NCBI GenBank assembly: GCA_022494885.1
Contig: JAGVSM010002664.1
Span: 62,001 to 126,000 of the forward strand
Source of the DNA: Micrasema longulum
Taxonomy: Eukaryota; Arthropoda; Insecta; Trichoptera; Brachycentridae
Direction of reading: 5' to 3'
DNA length: 64,000 nt
The position numbers and the translations under genes were made by a program. Shown here piece after piece: positions 46,001 to 56,905 of the stretch. Numbering within the stretch: the first letter of the stretch is position 1; each line of letters begins with the position of its first letter. Below the pieces are notes generated by a model. The model saw only the letters and a program-made list of their open reading frames with translations. It had not been told where the DNA came from and made no database searches.

Positions 46001-47035
46001 TATGAATAAATTAACAAAAACATAGATCATAGTATATGGTAAATTTGCCAAGTGTTCATGCCAAGAAGTAAACAATAAAATACTAAGTAAATAAAGCATT
46101 GTTTCAACCATAGAACTAAGAACAGTCCAGAAGGAACGTAGAATCATATTTGAATACAACGGACTGTTTCCGATAATCCCCCCACTATGCCCTACTTTTG
46201 TCGCGCGCCTTCGTGATGTCGCCGCGTAATGTTGCTTGATGGGAAAAAAAATAATCATAACACAAATGTAAGGTTGAAAAAAAGTAATATGTTAATTTTC
46301 TAAAATTTTATTGTGCACGTGGAAATATTGATTGACACAACAGGGAAGATAAGTGAAGGGTCATTTAATAAGAGTAATTGAATTTATGAACTTTGAACTT
46401 AAAATACAAAACAAATTTTATTTTAATTAAAACTGATATTTTTATATCATGTTAAATAATATTTGATGTTATAAAGATAATGTCGTTAAAATGTCCCCTA
46501 CGGCGTTGTTTAATCCGAGGTTTAATATTCATTAGTTTTTCATAAGATGAGCAAAATTTTTACTACCCTGGCAACATTAACGAAATTTCCATTTTGTTTC
46601 TTCGACAATCTGACAGATGGAAAAATAATTCAATTTTTAAGTAATTGCTACATAAACATTCGTTTGTTAATTTCACATGAAATGTGATACCATCCTGTAT
46701 CTTTAAGATCCTAGCAGTATTTCTACACTTTAAAAGGACACAACACGGCAAAGTTGAATTCAAATCAGGAATTGCGTACTGAGAAACGTCTACAAAAAAA
46801 CTAATGGGTCAAAAGATAAACCTACCCATTTATGAGTAGTTTAGTCGCCTTCTGTTTGATGTGCGTTTGCGTTTTCTGGACTACTCCTTATTCTATGGTT
46901 TCAACATAATTGTTAACAAAATGGAGATAGATGTCTAGATAGAGGCCTATTGGCTACTTGTTAAATCACTGCGAATGGGGTTATACTCAAACAAGTAAAG
47001 GGGTCCGTGTAAATGGAAAGTACGTTCTAGTGAAC
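46001..47035. other. Nothing recognised
   Basis: Minus frames of 66-88 codons (46258-45992, 46763-46563) lack motifs. Confidence 0.3.
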
Positions 47036-47039
47036 CCAA

Positions 47040-47235
47040 GACTGAGAAATATATTGAAAGGAGGAGAGCGCTGGGAACAGGGTAAACGGTGCACTGAAAT
47101 AAATCTTGACTAATAAAAGTTTGGTGCCATCCCTTATGTATGAGTGAAGTATGCAATTGGAAAAAAAAATTAAAGTCTGCCGAATGCTGTCAAAATGCGA
47201 TCTCTCAGGCGAGTCTGTAGTTAAACTATATAAAA
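47040..47235 (+). pseudogene. RTE LINE RT fragment
   Basis: YIERRRALGTG, VNGALK, ILTNKSLVPSLMYE and a frameshifted CNWKKK and NAVKMRSLRR. This parallels KDIERRVNAGNKMNGAL at 56090-56040 and MYGSETWNW at 17830. It stops at 47235 against a PLE fragment. Confidence 0.65.
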
Positions 47236-47239
47236 CACA

Positions 47240-47465
47240 CAAAACAATTTTAGCGGACTTTTACATGGACGTTTTAGAAAAAAAAATTGTGAAACTTAGT
47301 TTATTTAAACATGTCTTGTGTAATTATAGATATATGGACGACATTTTTATAATTTAAAAAAAATCATACGCGTTTTAGATCTCTTTTTCAATCAAATAAA
47401 CTCTTTGGATAAATCTATTCAATTTACATTAGAATTAGACGGAAATAAAATTAACTAAAAGCGAT
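47240..47465 (+). pseudogene. Penelope-like element reverse transcriptase fragment
   Basis: Plus strand: LADFYMDVLEKKIVK, HVLCNYRYMDDIFII (a YMDD catalytic box with the PLE-type RYxDDIF context), then after a frameshift DLFFNQINSLDKSIQFTLEL. PLE RTs are related to telomerase and pair with a GIY-YIG endonuclease. GIY-YIG-end fragments of a PLE occur at 56280-56540 and 59300-59563. This is a short internal piece of the polymerase. Confidence 0.75.
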
Positions 47466-47732
47466 AGAATTTTAATAAATCAGGAGATGGAATTCAAAAA
47501 CTCACCCTTATTAGCTCCCTTAGTTGAACCCTGCACATTGTAATAAAACAATAAATGTTTTTCATATAATAGAATGTTCTTTTAAAGTTCACCGCCATCA
47601 CACGTTTCAATAATTTGTTTCACTCTGTTCGATTGATATATTGCGTATTGTATCTTTTTCAACTTATTTTTAAATGTACCAACACTTAAAATAATATTAA
47701 GTTTAATATAAATTATCCTTACACTGTAAAAT

Positions 47733-47777
47733 ATTCACCAGTCTGAAGATGTTCATTAGAGGGTAAAGGCGCTAATT
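47733..47777 (+). ncRNA. Degenerate hammerhead-like motif
   Basis: ACCAGTCTGAAGATG opens as in 3980-4022, and ATTGGTC can close stem I. The GAAA position reads TAAA and stem II is poor, so it is probably dead. Confidence 0.3.
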
Positions 47778-47869
47778 GGTCAAATAAAAAAGTGAAAGTG
47801 TACCAAGTACTTTTAAATTAATAACTTATGTGTAAATATAAGTTATTACATCATATATATATGATAGAT

Positions 47870-48115
47870 GTACAAATGTCGAGATTCGTGAATTATGTGA
47901 GGCTGAGACAGGCATTATGGGCAAAATCAAGAAATCTGTGCTGCAGATTAACGATGGAAATGTTGATGGATGCAGAAAACGGGGAAAACTGAGAAGGATA
48001 TGGCGTAGCCAAATCCAACAAATACTTGAAGATGGGCATTGGGAAAATTGGCGTTCATGCATGAAATTATGTTTGCATTAAAATGAAGTGAGGACTGTGT
48101 GCAATTCCATGATGT
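47870..48115 (+). pseudogene. RTE LINE C-terminal fragment
   Basis: EIRELCEAETGIMGKIKKSV, VDGCRKRGKLRRIWRSQIQQ, ILEDGHWENWRSCM. Equivalent to 17960-18200 and to 63735-64000, with the FGH block deleted. Confidence 0.75.
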
Positions 48116-48149
48116 GGAGTTCTATCCCCTATCATAATCACAGCTAAGA

Positions 48150-48265
48150 TGGAGAGTAATTATATAGTGATTTTTTTAAAGTCATTGAAAATGACCCCCA
48201 AAATTTTTGTATCTGTTTTAAATATTAATAAATCATAAAAACGCAAATATTTAAATTTTATTGAA
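48150..48265 (+). mobile_element. SINE family 1, tail fragment (tentative)
   Basis: CATTGAAAATGACCCCCAAA and ACGCAAATATTTAAAT follow the order of the 3256 copy tail. Confidence 0.4.
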
Positions 48266-48627
48266 AAAAATATATGTATTTCAGCGATTGCTTCACACAC
48301 TGTTTATGATTCACAATTAAGCCTATGTTTGATCATTCATATTTATATCTTCAGTTTACAATCTGTTGACTTTTGCTTTGTCCCTCAAACTAACCAATAG
48401 CTATGAGCCGTGTGAGCATTTAGAGTTCCATATGAAATACTTAAAAATGTTCTACATGTACCTCAGAGTTACATCACCCGCTTATAGAGTCGCCCATACG
48501 AGCAAAAACAATTATAAGATTATCAATCAGGAAGTGTTAGTTACAGTTTACAGCAATACCATGGGCAGTAGGTACTTATGTCGAAATCGTCCCTTAAACG
48601 TTTGTTGTTTAATCAAATTGAAAATTA
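48266..48627. other. Nothing recognised
   Basis: The 123-codon plus frame 48366-48737 ends inside an antisense SINE and shows no domain, so I treat it as chance. Confidence 0.3.
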
Positions 48628-48832
48628 ATATTCCCTTTCCGCACCGTTCATTTTTGTTACATGAATGTAAAATGATCTACGTTTCAGGTACCAGTCCAGA
48701 TACTATGAAATATTCTAGCGTAAAAACACGTTTTTGAAAAAATATTTCACAATCATGTCGGAAATCGAACCCGAGACCTCTGGCACGGTGGGCAAACGCG
48801 CTGACCGTTACACCACGAGGCCGTCAAATTTA
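48628..48832 (-). mobile_element. SINE family 3 copy
   Basis: Minus strand: GGCCTCGTGGTGTAACGGTC, A-box CAGCGCGTTTGCCC, B-box GGGTTCGATTTCCGACATG, down to GGTGCGGAAAGGGAAT. The bases between about 48651 and 48645 show a deletion of the GTGCCCTATGCACC block. Confidence 0.85.
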
Positions 48833-49079
48833 TAAACAGCGTTTTGTAACTTGGAACGATGAATTTTAAAAAAAATGTTGAAATGCCTTTTTTCTAAAGC
48901 TTGGCGGTTATCTGCTGAAACTCATTAATTCATTTGGATTTTTTGGACAGTTGTGGTGAGGAATTTCGTTTTCTGTTTGTAAAACACTTTTAAATTAATT
49001 TTTATTTTTCTGAACAGATTTCCGCTAACGATATGTAAACAGCAACATTTATTGCAAAAGTGAGGGAAACCATTTTTGA

Positions 49080-49660
49080 AAAGGGAATATGAAAGCGTCG
49101 AAATAATTCAACCAGATGAATCTGACCCACACCAATAAAGGTTTCAGGTTTTCACAAAAGTTGGTAAATGTAAGTCTTGAGGAAATGTGGATGTTAAAAC
49201 ATACTGAATATTGTGTACACAGTGTGTAAAATGGCCATTTAAACCAGCCGACGACAGGTCATAAGCCCTGCAAATCTCTATAGTTCCTTATTCTTTTCTC
49301 GAAAATGCTTTTTTCCCTGTTGTCATACATTTCAATGATTATAACTTCCTAGGATGTGAAATCCACGCAAGTCTATAAACATTTGGATATACGCACATAT
49401 CGTTGACATATCACAAAATCAACAAATTACAACAAGGATAAAGAATACCTTTAATGAGGGAATATGAAAGTCTAGGCATTTACAGGGCTTATGACCTGTC
49501 ATTGGTTAGTTTAAGTGGTCACTTTACACACCGTGTAAAATACACCATTTTGCCTATGTTTGAACATCCATATATCTTCAATTCTTTTATCTATTGATTT
49601 AAGTGAATTTTTAAACTTCTTCTTGGACTAGTTGGTTTTTGTGGGGGTGAAATCCAGTAT
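49080..49660. mobile_element. R-family element with both long inverted arms
   Basis: Left arm 49215-49320 (ACACAGTGTGTAAAATGGCC, ACAGGTCATAAGCCCTGCAA). Right arm 49443-49532 is its inverse (GGGCTTATGACCTGTCATTG, GTCACTTTACACACCGTGT). Sequence outside each arm (AATAAAGGTTTCAGG on the left, TCTATTGATTTAAGTGA on the right) is also inversely related to other copies, so the full inverted repeats may exceed 200 bp. No coding. Confidence 0.75.
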
Positions 49661-51384
49661 TTTGTCCACAAACATTTGGACAAACTCAAAAATTGTAATA
49701 TCACAAAATGTTGTACACAATTTGGATCGCATTTCAAATTTGCGTGCATTTTAATCAGTACACGCAATGTTCCAATTTTAAATATGGTTCGAGTTTTGCA
49801 AGAATTACGAACTGCTAAATGAGAGAAGGTTTTTAATAAAAAATAACAAAAGCCGTATTTTTTATTAATATTAAAAACCAACTCGGTATTCACTAGGTTT
49901 AATTTTTTGCTTTTTTCGGTGTATTTTTATGAAGTATCAGTAGAAGAGCTCTTTCTAATAATGGACCAAACCAAAACATCCTAAAATCTTTTATGCGGAG
50001 AGTAGCTTCGATGAATCGACAGGAAAATATCCTTAAAAAATGTTTTCGACGATGTAAAATGGGATTTGCAGATAGAACAGAGAGCCTGGAGCTTAGCTGT
50101 GAAGGGTAGGTTCGGGGATGATCGGACCGTTAGAGGGGTTTGTTTGGCTCGTGGGAACAGAACACGTGCGTTTTTCTCGTTTTGTGAAAATGAAATGAAC
50201 AGAATGACAAAGAGAATCGGTGATTCTAATGAATTGAATTTACTTTGCCTTTTCAAGTTATTCCCCATTTTCCTTTCAAAAGAGAATATTGAAAAAAATT
50301 GAGTGAAAACATCCATTGTTTTACTAGTTGTTTAGAGTGGTTACGAATAAAGCCGTGGCTATTAGAAATATATGTTATGTGAAATATCGTTGTAAATAAA
50401 ATACAAACCTCGATTTTATTTTCCCACATACTCGTAATATGACACATACCTACAAAATATTTTTTTAAATGTTTTTATTTTTTAAAACGTTACGCTTTAT
50501 TATTTTCCCAAAATAGTTTATTAAACTTGCTTTTAAATTTCTTTAAAACATTTTTAAAAATATTATTAACCGTTTCACATTTTTTAAATGTTTGTAAATG
50601 ATTTTTGGTTTAATTTTTAGTGTTGAATGATTTTTAAGTGATATATTTAACTAAAACCGTAACTATACTTACCAGGGCGTGCGGTGAGGTTTTTGATTAG
50701 GGAAGCAGCCAACGCAGTAATTTAAGCTAAGTGCTTTGAAATAAACTAAAAAAGCAATGTTATCATAATTTCAGCAAAAAATAGTGAATTTTTTTTCTTC
50801 TCTGTTTTTTTTTTCTTTTTCTTTGTTATCTGCTAAATGGTGATTCCCGAGACGCTGAGTTCCAGCTGTCCTATCATCTCTTTGGTGGTCTTCCAGGCTG
50901 ACCGCAACCAGTGCTTCAATTGTGGACGCTATCTTCATCATATCAAGACGGTATACTTAACTTCTGTACTATCTGTATCTTACCTCGGTATGTTCTACCT
51001 ACTTGTCATATCGACATCATATGATCAAAACAAGCCAATGGAATGACCGCAAACAATTAGTCCGCGTTTCTTACGTCATAAACGTTTCAAATAGTTCTTA
51101 TTTATAGTTTAAATAGGCTTCTGAAATAAAAAGTGCTCACTTCAAAGCGATTAAAAACTCCAATAAATCCCAATTCAAGCAAAAAGTGCTCGCTTGAAGA
51201 TAAATTTTGTATGACTTTTGGAAATTACCTAGACGGTAGGCTTAACGATCGTCTGTGTGTATCTACCGATCGACTACAAAGCCGGCTCAAACGGAAGTAA
51301 CCGCAGGGCTAAGATGATGCAAATATTATTCAAGGAGTGATTTAAATGTTGTTTTTGCCTAGTAATAAAAATATATTGCGAGGA
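49661..51384. other. 1.7 kb without recognised gene
   Basis: Overlapping frames of 78 (50066-50302, plus) and 111 codons (50316-49981, minus) and a 69-codon frame (50837-51046) show no motif. They may be chance or a decayed element. Confidence 0.3.
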
Positions 51385-51750
51385 AATCAGAACGGAACCT
51401 CACGATCTTTTGGTTTTAGACAATACGACGGGACATTTTCTGAAATTCGAGACCCTTCCGACTGATTTTCTTGTTAAGGTGGTATTCGTACTTCCGAATA
51501 TCACTTTTATCTCACAGCCTATGGATCAAAAGTATCTCACATATGGAATCTCCAGTATGCCATATATGTTATATAATAAGAATAGAAAATATTCAGAACA
51601 AAATTATAAAGAACCTAAAATACTAAACTGGTTTTTCTTATGTATCAACTCTCACTGCCTCCACCTACCATGGGATCACTTTTCTGCAATACCGCAGAGT
51701 ATGTGCAGACCAATGGCTGCTTTACCAAATTATGACAGGATTAGTTGACT
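51385..51750 (+). pseudogene. pogo/Tigger-type transposase fragment
   Basis: The 112-codon frame (51410-51748) begins DLLVLDNTTGHF and contains VKVVFVLPNITFISQPMDQ. These are the second-Asp block (normally LLLDNAPGHP) and the VxFLPPNTTSxxQPMDQ block of the DDE domain of pogo-superfamily (Tigger/jerky/CENP-B related) transposases. The DNA-binding N-terminus and the rest of the catalytic core are missing. Confidence 0.8.
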
Positions 51751-52019
51751 GTGCAAAATAACGATTGTAGACGGTACCACCGGTTTCATAAGTATGTTAT
51801 GTTTGATTTTTTTCGTAGGACTTTTTTAGTGTACAAGTACCAAATTTAAAGACAGGCCCCATTTCCAGTTCATTTAAAATACTATATTATATTATTTTCA
51901 CACATATACTTACTGTTAACTAATTTTCATTACTTGTTTTTAAGATTAATTTGTTAATAACATTTTTTTTATACGTATATATGTATGTGTATATATGTGT
52001 GTATATATATATTTAGAAT
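51751..52019. other. Nothing recognised
   Basis: AT-rich, no supported feature. Confidence 0.35.
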
Positions 52020-52545
52020 TCTTAACAAGTTATTTACAATTTGTTTTTTAATTTTAACATTGTTATTATATTCATATTTTTAATCTTTTTTTTTTATGCA
52101 AAGTTTCGCTTTTTATTTTGCATTGCAGTTTGCTTTTTATTGTTTCTACATGTATATAAAATCTTTTTTATTTCTTTTAATGTGTTGTGTATTTATACAA
52201 TTATTACTTTCTTTGTTTGTAGTTACCTGTATATTTATTTTTACACTTATAAATATATGAAAATGTATTTATTTTTTTGTTTGAATTCTTTACAAGTTAC
52301 TTACAATTTGCTTTTTAATTCAATTACTTTTATTATATCCATATAAAATTATTTTTTCTTTTTACTATGTAAAGTTTCACTTTTTATTTTGCATGGCAGT
52401 ATGCTTCTTATTGTTTCTAAATGTATTGTTTATCTTTTAAATTTTTACGCACTATGTTTGTACTTAACTGTATATTTTTTGTAAATGCCCCTTGGGCGTA
52501 TTGTAAAATTAAATAAATAAATAAATAAATAAAATAAATAAATAT
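52020..52545 (+). mobile_element. LINE 3' UTR with an internal duplication
   Basis: Ends TTTTTTGTAAATGCCCCTTG, GGCGTATTG and (AAAT)n, the same LINE 3' end style as 7040-7095. About 140 bp near 52025-52165 (ACAAGTTATTTACAATTTG, CTTTTTATTTTGCATTGCAG) recur at 52290-52430 in direct orientation. The 101-codon hydrophobic frame 52041-52346 is translated UTR. Confidence 0.7.
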
Positions 52546-53118
52546 AAAATCTAATCTTAAAATACGTTTTTTATTAATGTTTTGAGTTACAAGTGACGTA
52601 CAATCATATTTTTTTTTTTTTAACATTATGTATATCATTCTTTTACTTCTACAACAGCCTGAACACGTTTTTGCAAAAAACGAATTAAATTTCGGCAATT
52701 TTATTTTATTCTGTCATTTCAAAACCAGATCTGAATAACAGCTTCTATCATCTTCATCTAGGTGAAGCAGTCAAATTTTTGTAATCTAGATTTACAAATC
52801 GCCTACAAATTTTATAAAGGGTTCAGTTCAGGTGAATTTACAGGCCAGTCTAAAAGAGTTATCTTTTAATCATTGAAATACTTAAGCATAAACTTTGATA
52901 CGTGACAAGGAGCTGAGTCCTGTTGAAATACAGCCCCACCATTAGGACAACATTTACTCAATTTTGTACTCAAGTGCTGCTTCAATAGAGCTTTATACTT
53001 TAGGCTATTTATCATTCCTTTTATTGGTATAATAGATCCGGTCCCCATATACGAAAAGCAGCCTTAAAACATCTTCTTCACAAGATGTTTCACCCTTTGG
53101 TCAATATGGGCTACAGTA
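52546..53118 (-). pseudogene. Tc1-like transposase, decayed copy B
   Basis: Minus strand: KGETS/VKHLVKKMF, GCFSYMGTGSIIPIKGM, then the open frame 53048-52866 (LSKCCPNGGAVFQQDSAPCH), TLLDWPVNSPELNP, stop, and AICKSRLQK. It retains the second catalytic Asp (QQDSAPCH) and the DWPxNSPELNP block, but the NLW/Glu-equivalent site is broken by stops. Belongs to the same family as copy A, with the 3' end abutting a LINE tail. Confidence 0.85.
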
Positions 53119-53124
53119 AGTTTT

Positions 53125-53480
53125 TCATCCGACAACACAGTAAACGCGTCAACAAACTATTTGAAATAATCTAGAATACCTAGAATACGCGACCAATATA
53201 ACAAAAGATTTACCAAAGCTGATATTTTTTGTGTCAATGTATTTAAATTTTGGTCAAAAATCATGGAAATTTTAAGAGAAGCCGATATTCAATTTTTTAT
53301 TATGTACATATTTTTTCATTTCGTATTTATTATATTTAACATAATATAAATTATTAATTAGCAATTAGTGCAAACAATTTTTTTTGTGTGTGCATGAGTG
53401 TCCAACACTAATATACAAAGAAATTGACAATATTTGTGAACATACTGTTTGTTTACCTAACAAAATAAATAAATATATAT
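53125..53480 (+). pseudogene. LINE 3' end, partner of 35305-35700
   Basis: The sense strand ends TTTGTTTACCTAACAAAATA with (AAAT)n. The decayed frame DQYNKRFTKADIFCVNVF and FWSKIMEILRE is unassigned beyond LINE. See 35305-35700. Confidence 0.65.
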
Positions 53481-53797
53481 ATTTTCTTCCATTGTTAAAA
53501 AGTGTATATTTGTTAATATATGTAAATATATGTTCAATATATATATGTATAATATTTTGTTAACAGACTTTGACCAATTTTTGAAAATGTGTTATTGGTG
53601 CTAAGTTTAAACACTATATTTATATATTATATACTATAAATATGTATGTAAAACGGTTGATTTCTCAAATTAAATTAAATAAAAGTAAATAAATAAACCC
53701 AATAGCAACACTCGAAGCTCATTATTTGAAAAGAATAATGCATCAACTTGTATACATAGTTAGAGTATGTAAAGTTTTTTTAGTTTTTTTCTAAATT
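53481..53797. other. AT-rich, (AT)-biased
   Basis: Short TATATA runs; nothing recognised. Confidence 0.4.
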
Positions 53798-53945
53798 CCC
53801 TTTCCACACTTGATAAAAATGGCAATGCAAATGGCACTGCATTGATACACCTATCGCAGCATATTTAAATAATGTTTGTTACACAAAGGCAAGATGACCA
53901 GTCTTACAGTTCAGGTGGCTGTCCAGGGATTATAAAATATATAAA
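53798..53945 (-). mobile_element. SINE family 3, tail fragment
   Basis: TTCCCTTTCCACACTTGA, GATGACCAGTCTTACAGTTC and TGTCCAGGGATTATAAAAT are family-3 body sequence on the complement. Confidence 0.65.
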
Positions 53946-54179
53946 GATGCCATGTGTGGAAATGGTGGAAGAAATCTGACATTAAAAATGCGATAACTGT
54001 TATTTCATCGTTTAAAATGTATTTTTGTTCACATATAGGTGACGGCAGTTGAGTTAATAATACGTTAAGAATGATTACGTCAGGGATGTATTCCTCATAC
54101 TCAACGCGGGGTTATCTGTAATAAAAACTGTAAATGTAGATACAATATACGTAGAAGAAGCTGTATTTGCCTCAACATA

Positions 54180-55465
54180 AGAACTTCGTTAAATTGATTT
54201 TTACGATATTTTGAGTTTGTCCAAATGTTTGGAGACAAATACGCCTCCTATTGTCAAACAACTGGTTGAAAAATAAGCATGAAAATCATAAAATGGTTTT
54301 CAGGCGTTGCCTAGTATGTGAAATAATTCAATCAAATGATTCCCCTCGCAACAATAAAGGTTTCAGCTCTTTCACTTCGCTTAAATCAACAGATTGAAGA
54401 ATTGCAGAAATACATTTTTTCAAACATGGGCAGAATAGTGAATGCTACGAAGTGTGTCAAGTGGCCACCTAAACCAGCCAATGACAGGCCAAGAGCTCTT
54501 CAAACGCCTGGACTTCCATATTTCTTTCTCTAAAATGTTTTTCATCTCAGTTAAAATTGATTTAATTCGTTGTGGTTTAAAAATGTGCATTGCATTTTTT
54601 TTATTCGGAAAGATTTCACAAACTTTAATCATGATATATCTTCATCTAATTCTTCTATATGCTCATTTTATACATAAAAGCGATGTTTCAGCCAAGCTTC
54701 ATAATCTTTGCAAATTGTTTCATTTGTTTCATCATTTTATTTCTGGAACCGCGAATTAAACTTCAGAATTTTCACTTCAAGAAATGGAAATTTCAAAATT
54801 TAAAATACGTCTTGAAATGTATAAATTTTCTTTTGATCTAAACTAAGGCATTGTGTTTAGAACTGACGAGTTATTGTAAGTAATATACGTGAAGAGAATT
54901 TTGATGGAGCAATGAGAGCGAAATACGATGTTACGCTTCGAAATATTACCATAATAGAAAGTCAAAATTATTAATCTTAAATACAGTTTCAAAGCAATTA
55001 TATATTGGCCTGAAAAAAATATACCTCATTAATGGTGAGATATATTTTACTTTTTTACAAAATACAAGAGGCTGACTCTGTTTTGGCAAGTCCAACCTGA
55101 ATTGTTCGTATTTTTGTTAATGTATGTTTTTTTTGTTATTAATAAAATGTTTTATTGAAAAAATATATGTTTATTGAGAAAAAGGTTAAAGCACAATTGA
55201 AATGTTCTCTTATTTAAAAATAATATACATGTTTATTTTATTATGAGGCGTTTTTGTTAATCATTGTCTTTAAATAAGATAAAAACAACAATTATTTGAG
55301 TATGTTCAAATGTCAGTAGAAAAACTGGATTTCATTCCTAGGGAATCATTCTCATCTAAATTTGTTGCAAAAGAGAGCAAAAACATTTTTAAGAAATTAA
55401 TAAGTCTAGGCATTTACAGAGCTTATGACCTGTCATTGGCCGGTTTAAGTGTAAAGTGGCCTAAA
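54180..55465. mobile_element. R-family element, copy R5 (two arms about 0.85 kb apart)
   Basis: Left arm 54430-54545 (AAGTGGCCACCTAAACCAGC, CAATGACAGG, TGGACTTCCATATTTC) with flank 54300-54420 (AGGCGTTGCCTAGTATGTGA) that matches the complement of 9130-9290. The inverted right arm is at 55405-55465 (TAGGCATTTACAGAGCTTAT, GACCTGTCATTGGCC). The interior carries no recognised coding; frames at 54336-54841 are arm readings. Confidence 0.6.
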
Positions 55466-55539
55466 ACACTTTAATTTAAAATAAAAAAATACGTTGATCT
55501 CGAAAAAAATCTGGCAGTTAAAAAATCTATGAAGACTAC

Positions 55540-56158
55540 TGCTATTTTCATCACGCCATTTCCCCGTAGGGGTAGGCAGAGACAATGGACCGCCACACAC
55601 GTCTATCCTGGCATACATTCCTAGCTTCTTCCACATTCATACATCTTTTCATACATGCCCTTCGGTTTTGTCTGCTTTTGACATGACCAGACTAAAGATT
55701 TTTTTTATCTGATCATGCCACGTCTTTCTTGGTCGTTCTCGTCTCATGTTACCATTCATTTTTGCCATATATACTTGTTTTACCATTTTTTCGTCAGTCA
55801 TTTGTTCTATATGGTCAAACCATCTCAGAGACTCTTTCTTAATCTTATCAATTATACTTGACTGAGATTTAGACTCTCGCCTGATTTCATCATTTGTAAC
55901 CCTGTCATTCGTCTAAGAGATCGCATTTCAACCACGTTCACTCGACTTTTATCCATCCTTTGCCAGTTCCTTCACTTCCAAACATAAGTGTTGGGACTCC
56001 GTTGTTCACTATCAGTTTAGCTTCGATTGACATATTTTTATTAGCAATTACTGTGCTTAATGCGCCGTTCATTTTGTTGCCCGCATTCACTCTCCTTTCA
56101 ATATCTTTTTTTACTCTTTCATCTCTTGATAACATGGTTTCCAGAAAAATAAATTCTT
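55540..56158 (-). pseudogene. RTE LINE RT C-terminus, joined to the PLE unit
   Basis: Minus strand from 56158: EFIFLET, RDERVKKDIERRVNAGNKMN, GALSTVIANKNMSIEAKLIV, NNGVPTLMFGSE, then frameshifted NAVEMRSLR-like and FGHIE-like blocks, SGHVKSRQNRRACMKRCMNV and CQDRRVWRSIVSAYPYGEMA. Closest copy: 17800-18300. Its upstream end lies exactly at the PLE arm border (56161). Confidence 0.85.
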
Positions 56159-56160
56159 AA

Positions 56161-56766
56161 ATAGGTGCGAAGGTTTTCACGGTCACTGTTATCAATATTA
56201 TGTATCTTTTTTGGGTGATACCGTGTATGTTGGATTTGATCCGACGTTTCGGCTACCATTGCAGGAGCCATCTTCAGGGAAGACAAATCCGCAATAGCGG
56301 AACACTTTATAGACACAGGACATTTTTTCGCCTTTGAACCAAAAATTCTACATAAAACTAGTAATTATAGTGCACGAATAATAAAAGAGGCAATTGAAAT
56401 ACACAGACATCCAAATAATATAAACAAAGACGACGGGCTTAAATTAAATTCAACATGGTTCCCAGCACTACATATGACAAAAACGAATAGAAATGTGCCT
56501 ACTGCCGACTGCGACACAGTACAAATTACTAGTACATAAACATAATTATTCTTTCCTACAAAACTAGAAATGTGCCTACTGCTGACTGTGACACGGTACA
56601 AATTACTAGTACATAAACACATACATTTCTCTATAAAACACAGTTTTCCCTGAAGATGGCTCCTGCAATGGTAGCCGAAACGTCGGATCAAATCCAACAT
56701 ACACGGTATCACCCAAAAAAGATACATAATATTGATAACAGTGACCGTGAAAACCTTCGCACCTAT
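56161..56766 (+). mobile_element. PLE-derived palindromic unit, copy 1
   Basis: Perfect 120-bp inverted arms (56161-56280 and 56647-56766; end ATAGGTGCGAAGG) flank a core. The core encodes the C-terminal end of a Penelope-like GIY-YIG endonuclease on the plus strand (AIAEHFIDTGHFFAFEPKIL, SARIIKEAIEIHRHPNNINK, stop near 56537). A 77-bp tandem duplication (56489-56640, GAAATGTGCCTACTGC) follows. The RT part is absent, so it is non-autonomous. Each arm carries a hammerhead-like motif (right arm 56650-56690). Confidence 0.8.
56650..56690 (+). ncRNA. Hammerhead-like motif in the PLE arm
   Basis: CTGAAGA (56650-56656), an extra T, stem II GGCT/AGCC with an 11-nt loop, GAAA (56677-56680), CGTC, then GGA pairing with the TCC before the core. 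It repeats on the minus strand in the left arm (about 56237-56277) and in the copy at 59675-59715. Hammerhead motifs are known in PLE terminal repeats. Confidence 0.5.
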
Positions 56767-56814
56767 ATAGTTAATAATGTTTGTAAGGTGTAAGTCAACT
56801 TCCTACAAGCATAA

Positions 56815-56905
56815 CGATGAATGTTACACAGTGTAAAGTGATGCCGATGCCAGATCGTAAGCTCTGAAAATGCCTTGACTTTTATATTATTTACAGCTTC
56901 ATCTC
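56815..56905 (+). repeat. R-family arm
   Basis: ACACAGTGTAAAGTGATGCC, GATGCCAGATCGTAAGCTCT, diverged from the R arm core. Confidence 0.55.

Noticed and set aside
48366..48737. 123-codon hypothetical protein
   Set aside because: The last third is antisense SINE family 3; no domain or composition signal elsewhere.
52041..52346. 101-codon hydrophobic membrane protein
   Set aside because: T-rich LINE 3' UTR translates as Phe/Leu/Ile; the DNA is a duplicated UTR.
56365..56727. 120-codon minus frame (and its twin at 59388-59693) as a conserved small protein
   Set aside because: Both are antisense to the PLE GIY-YIG fragment; conservation only reflects the shared element.
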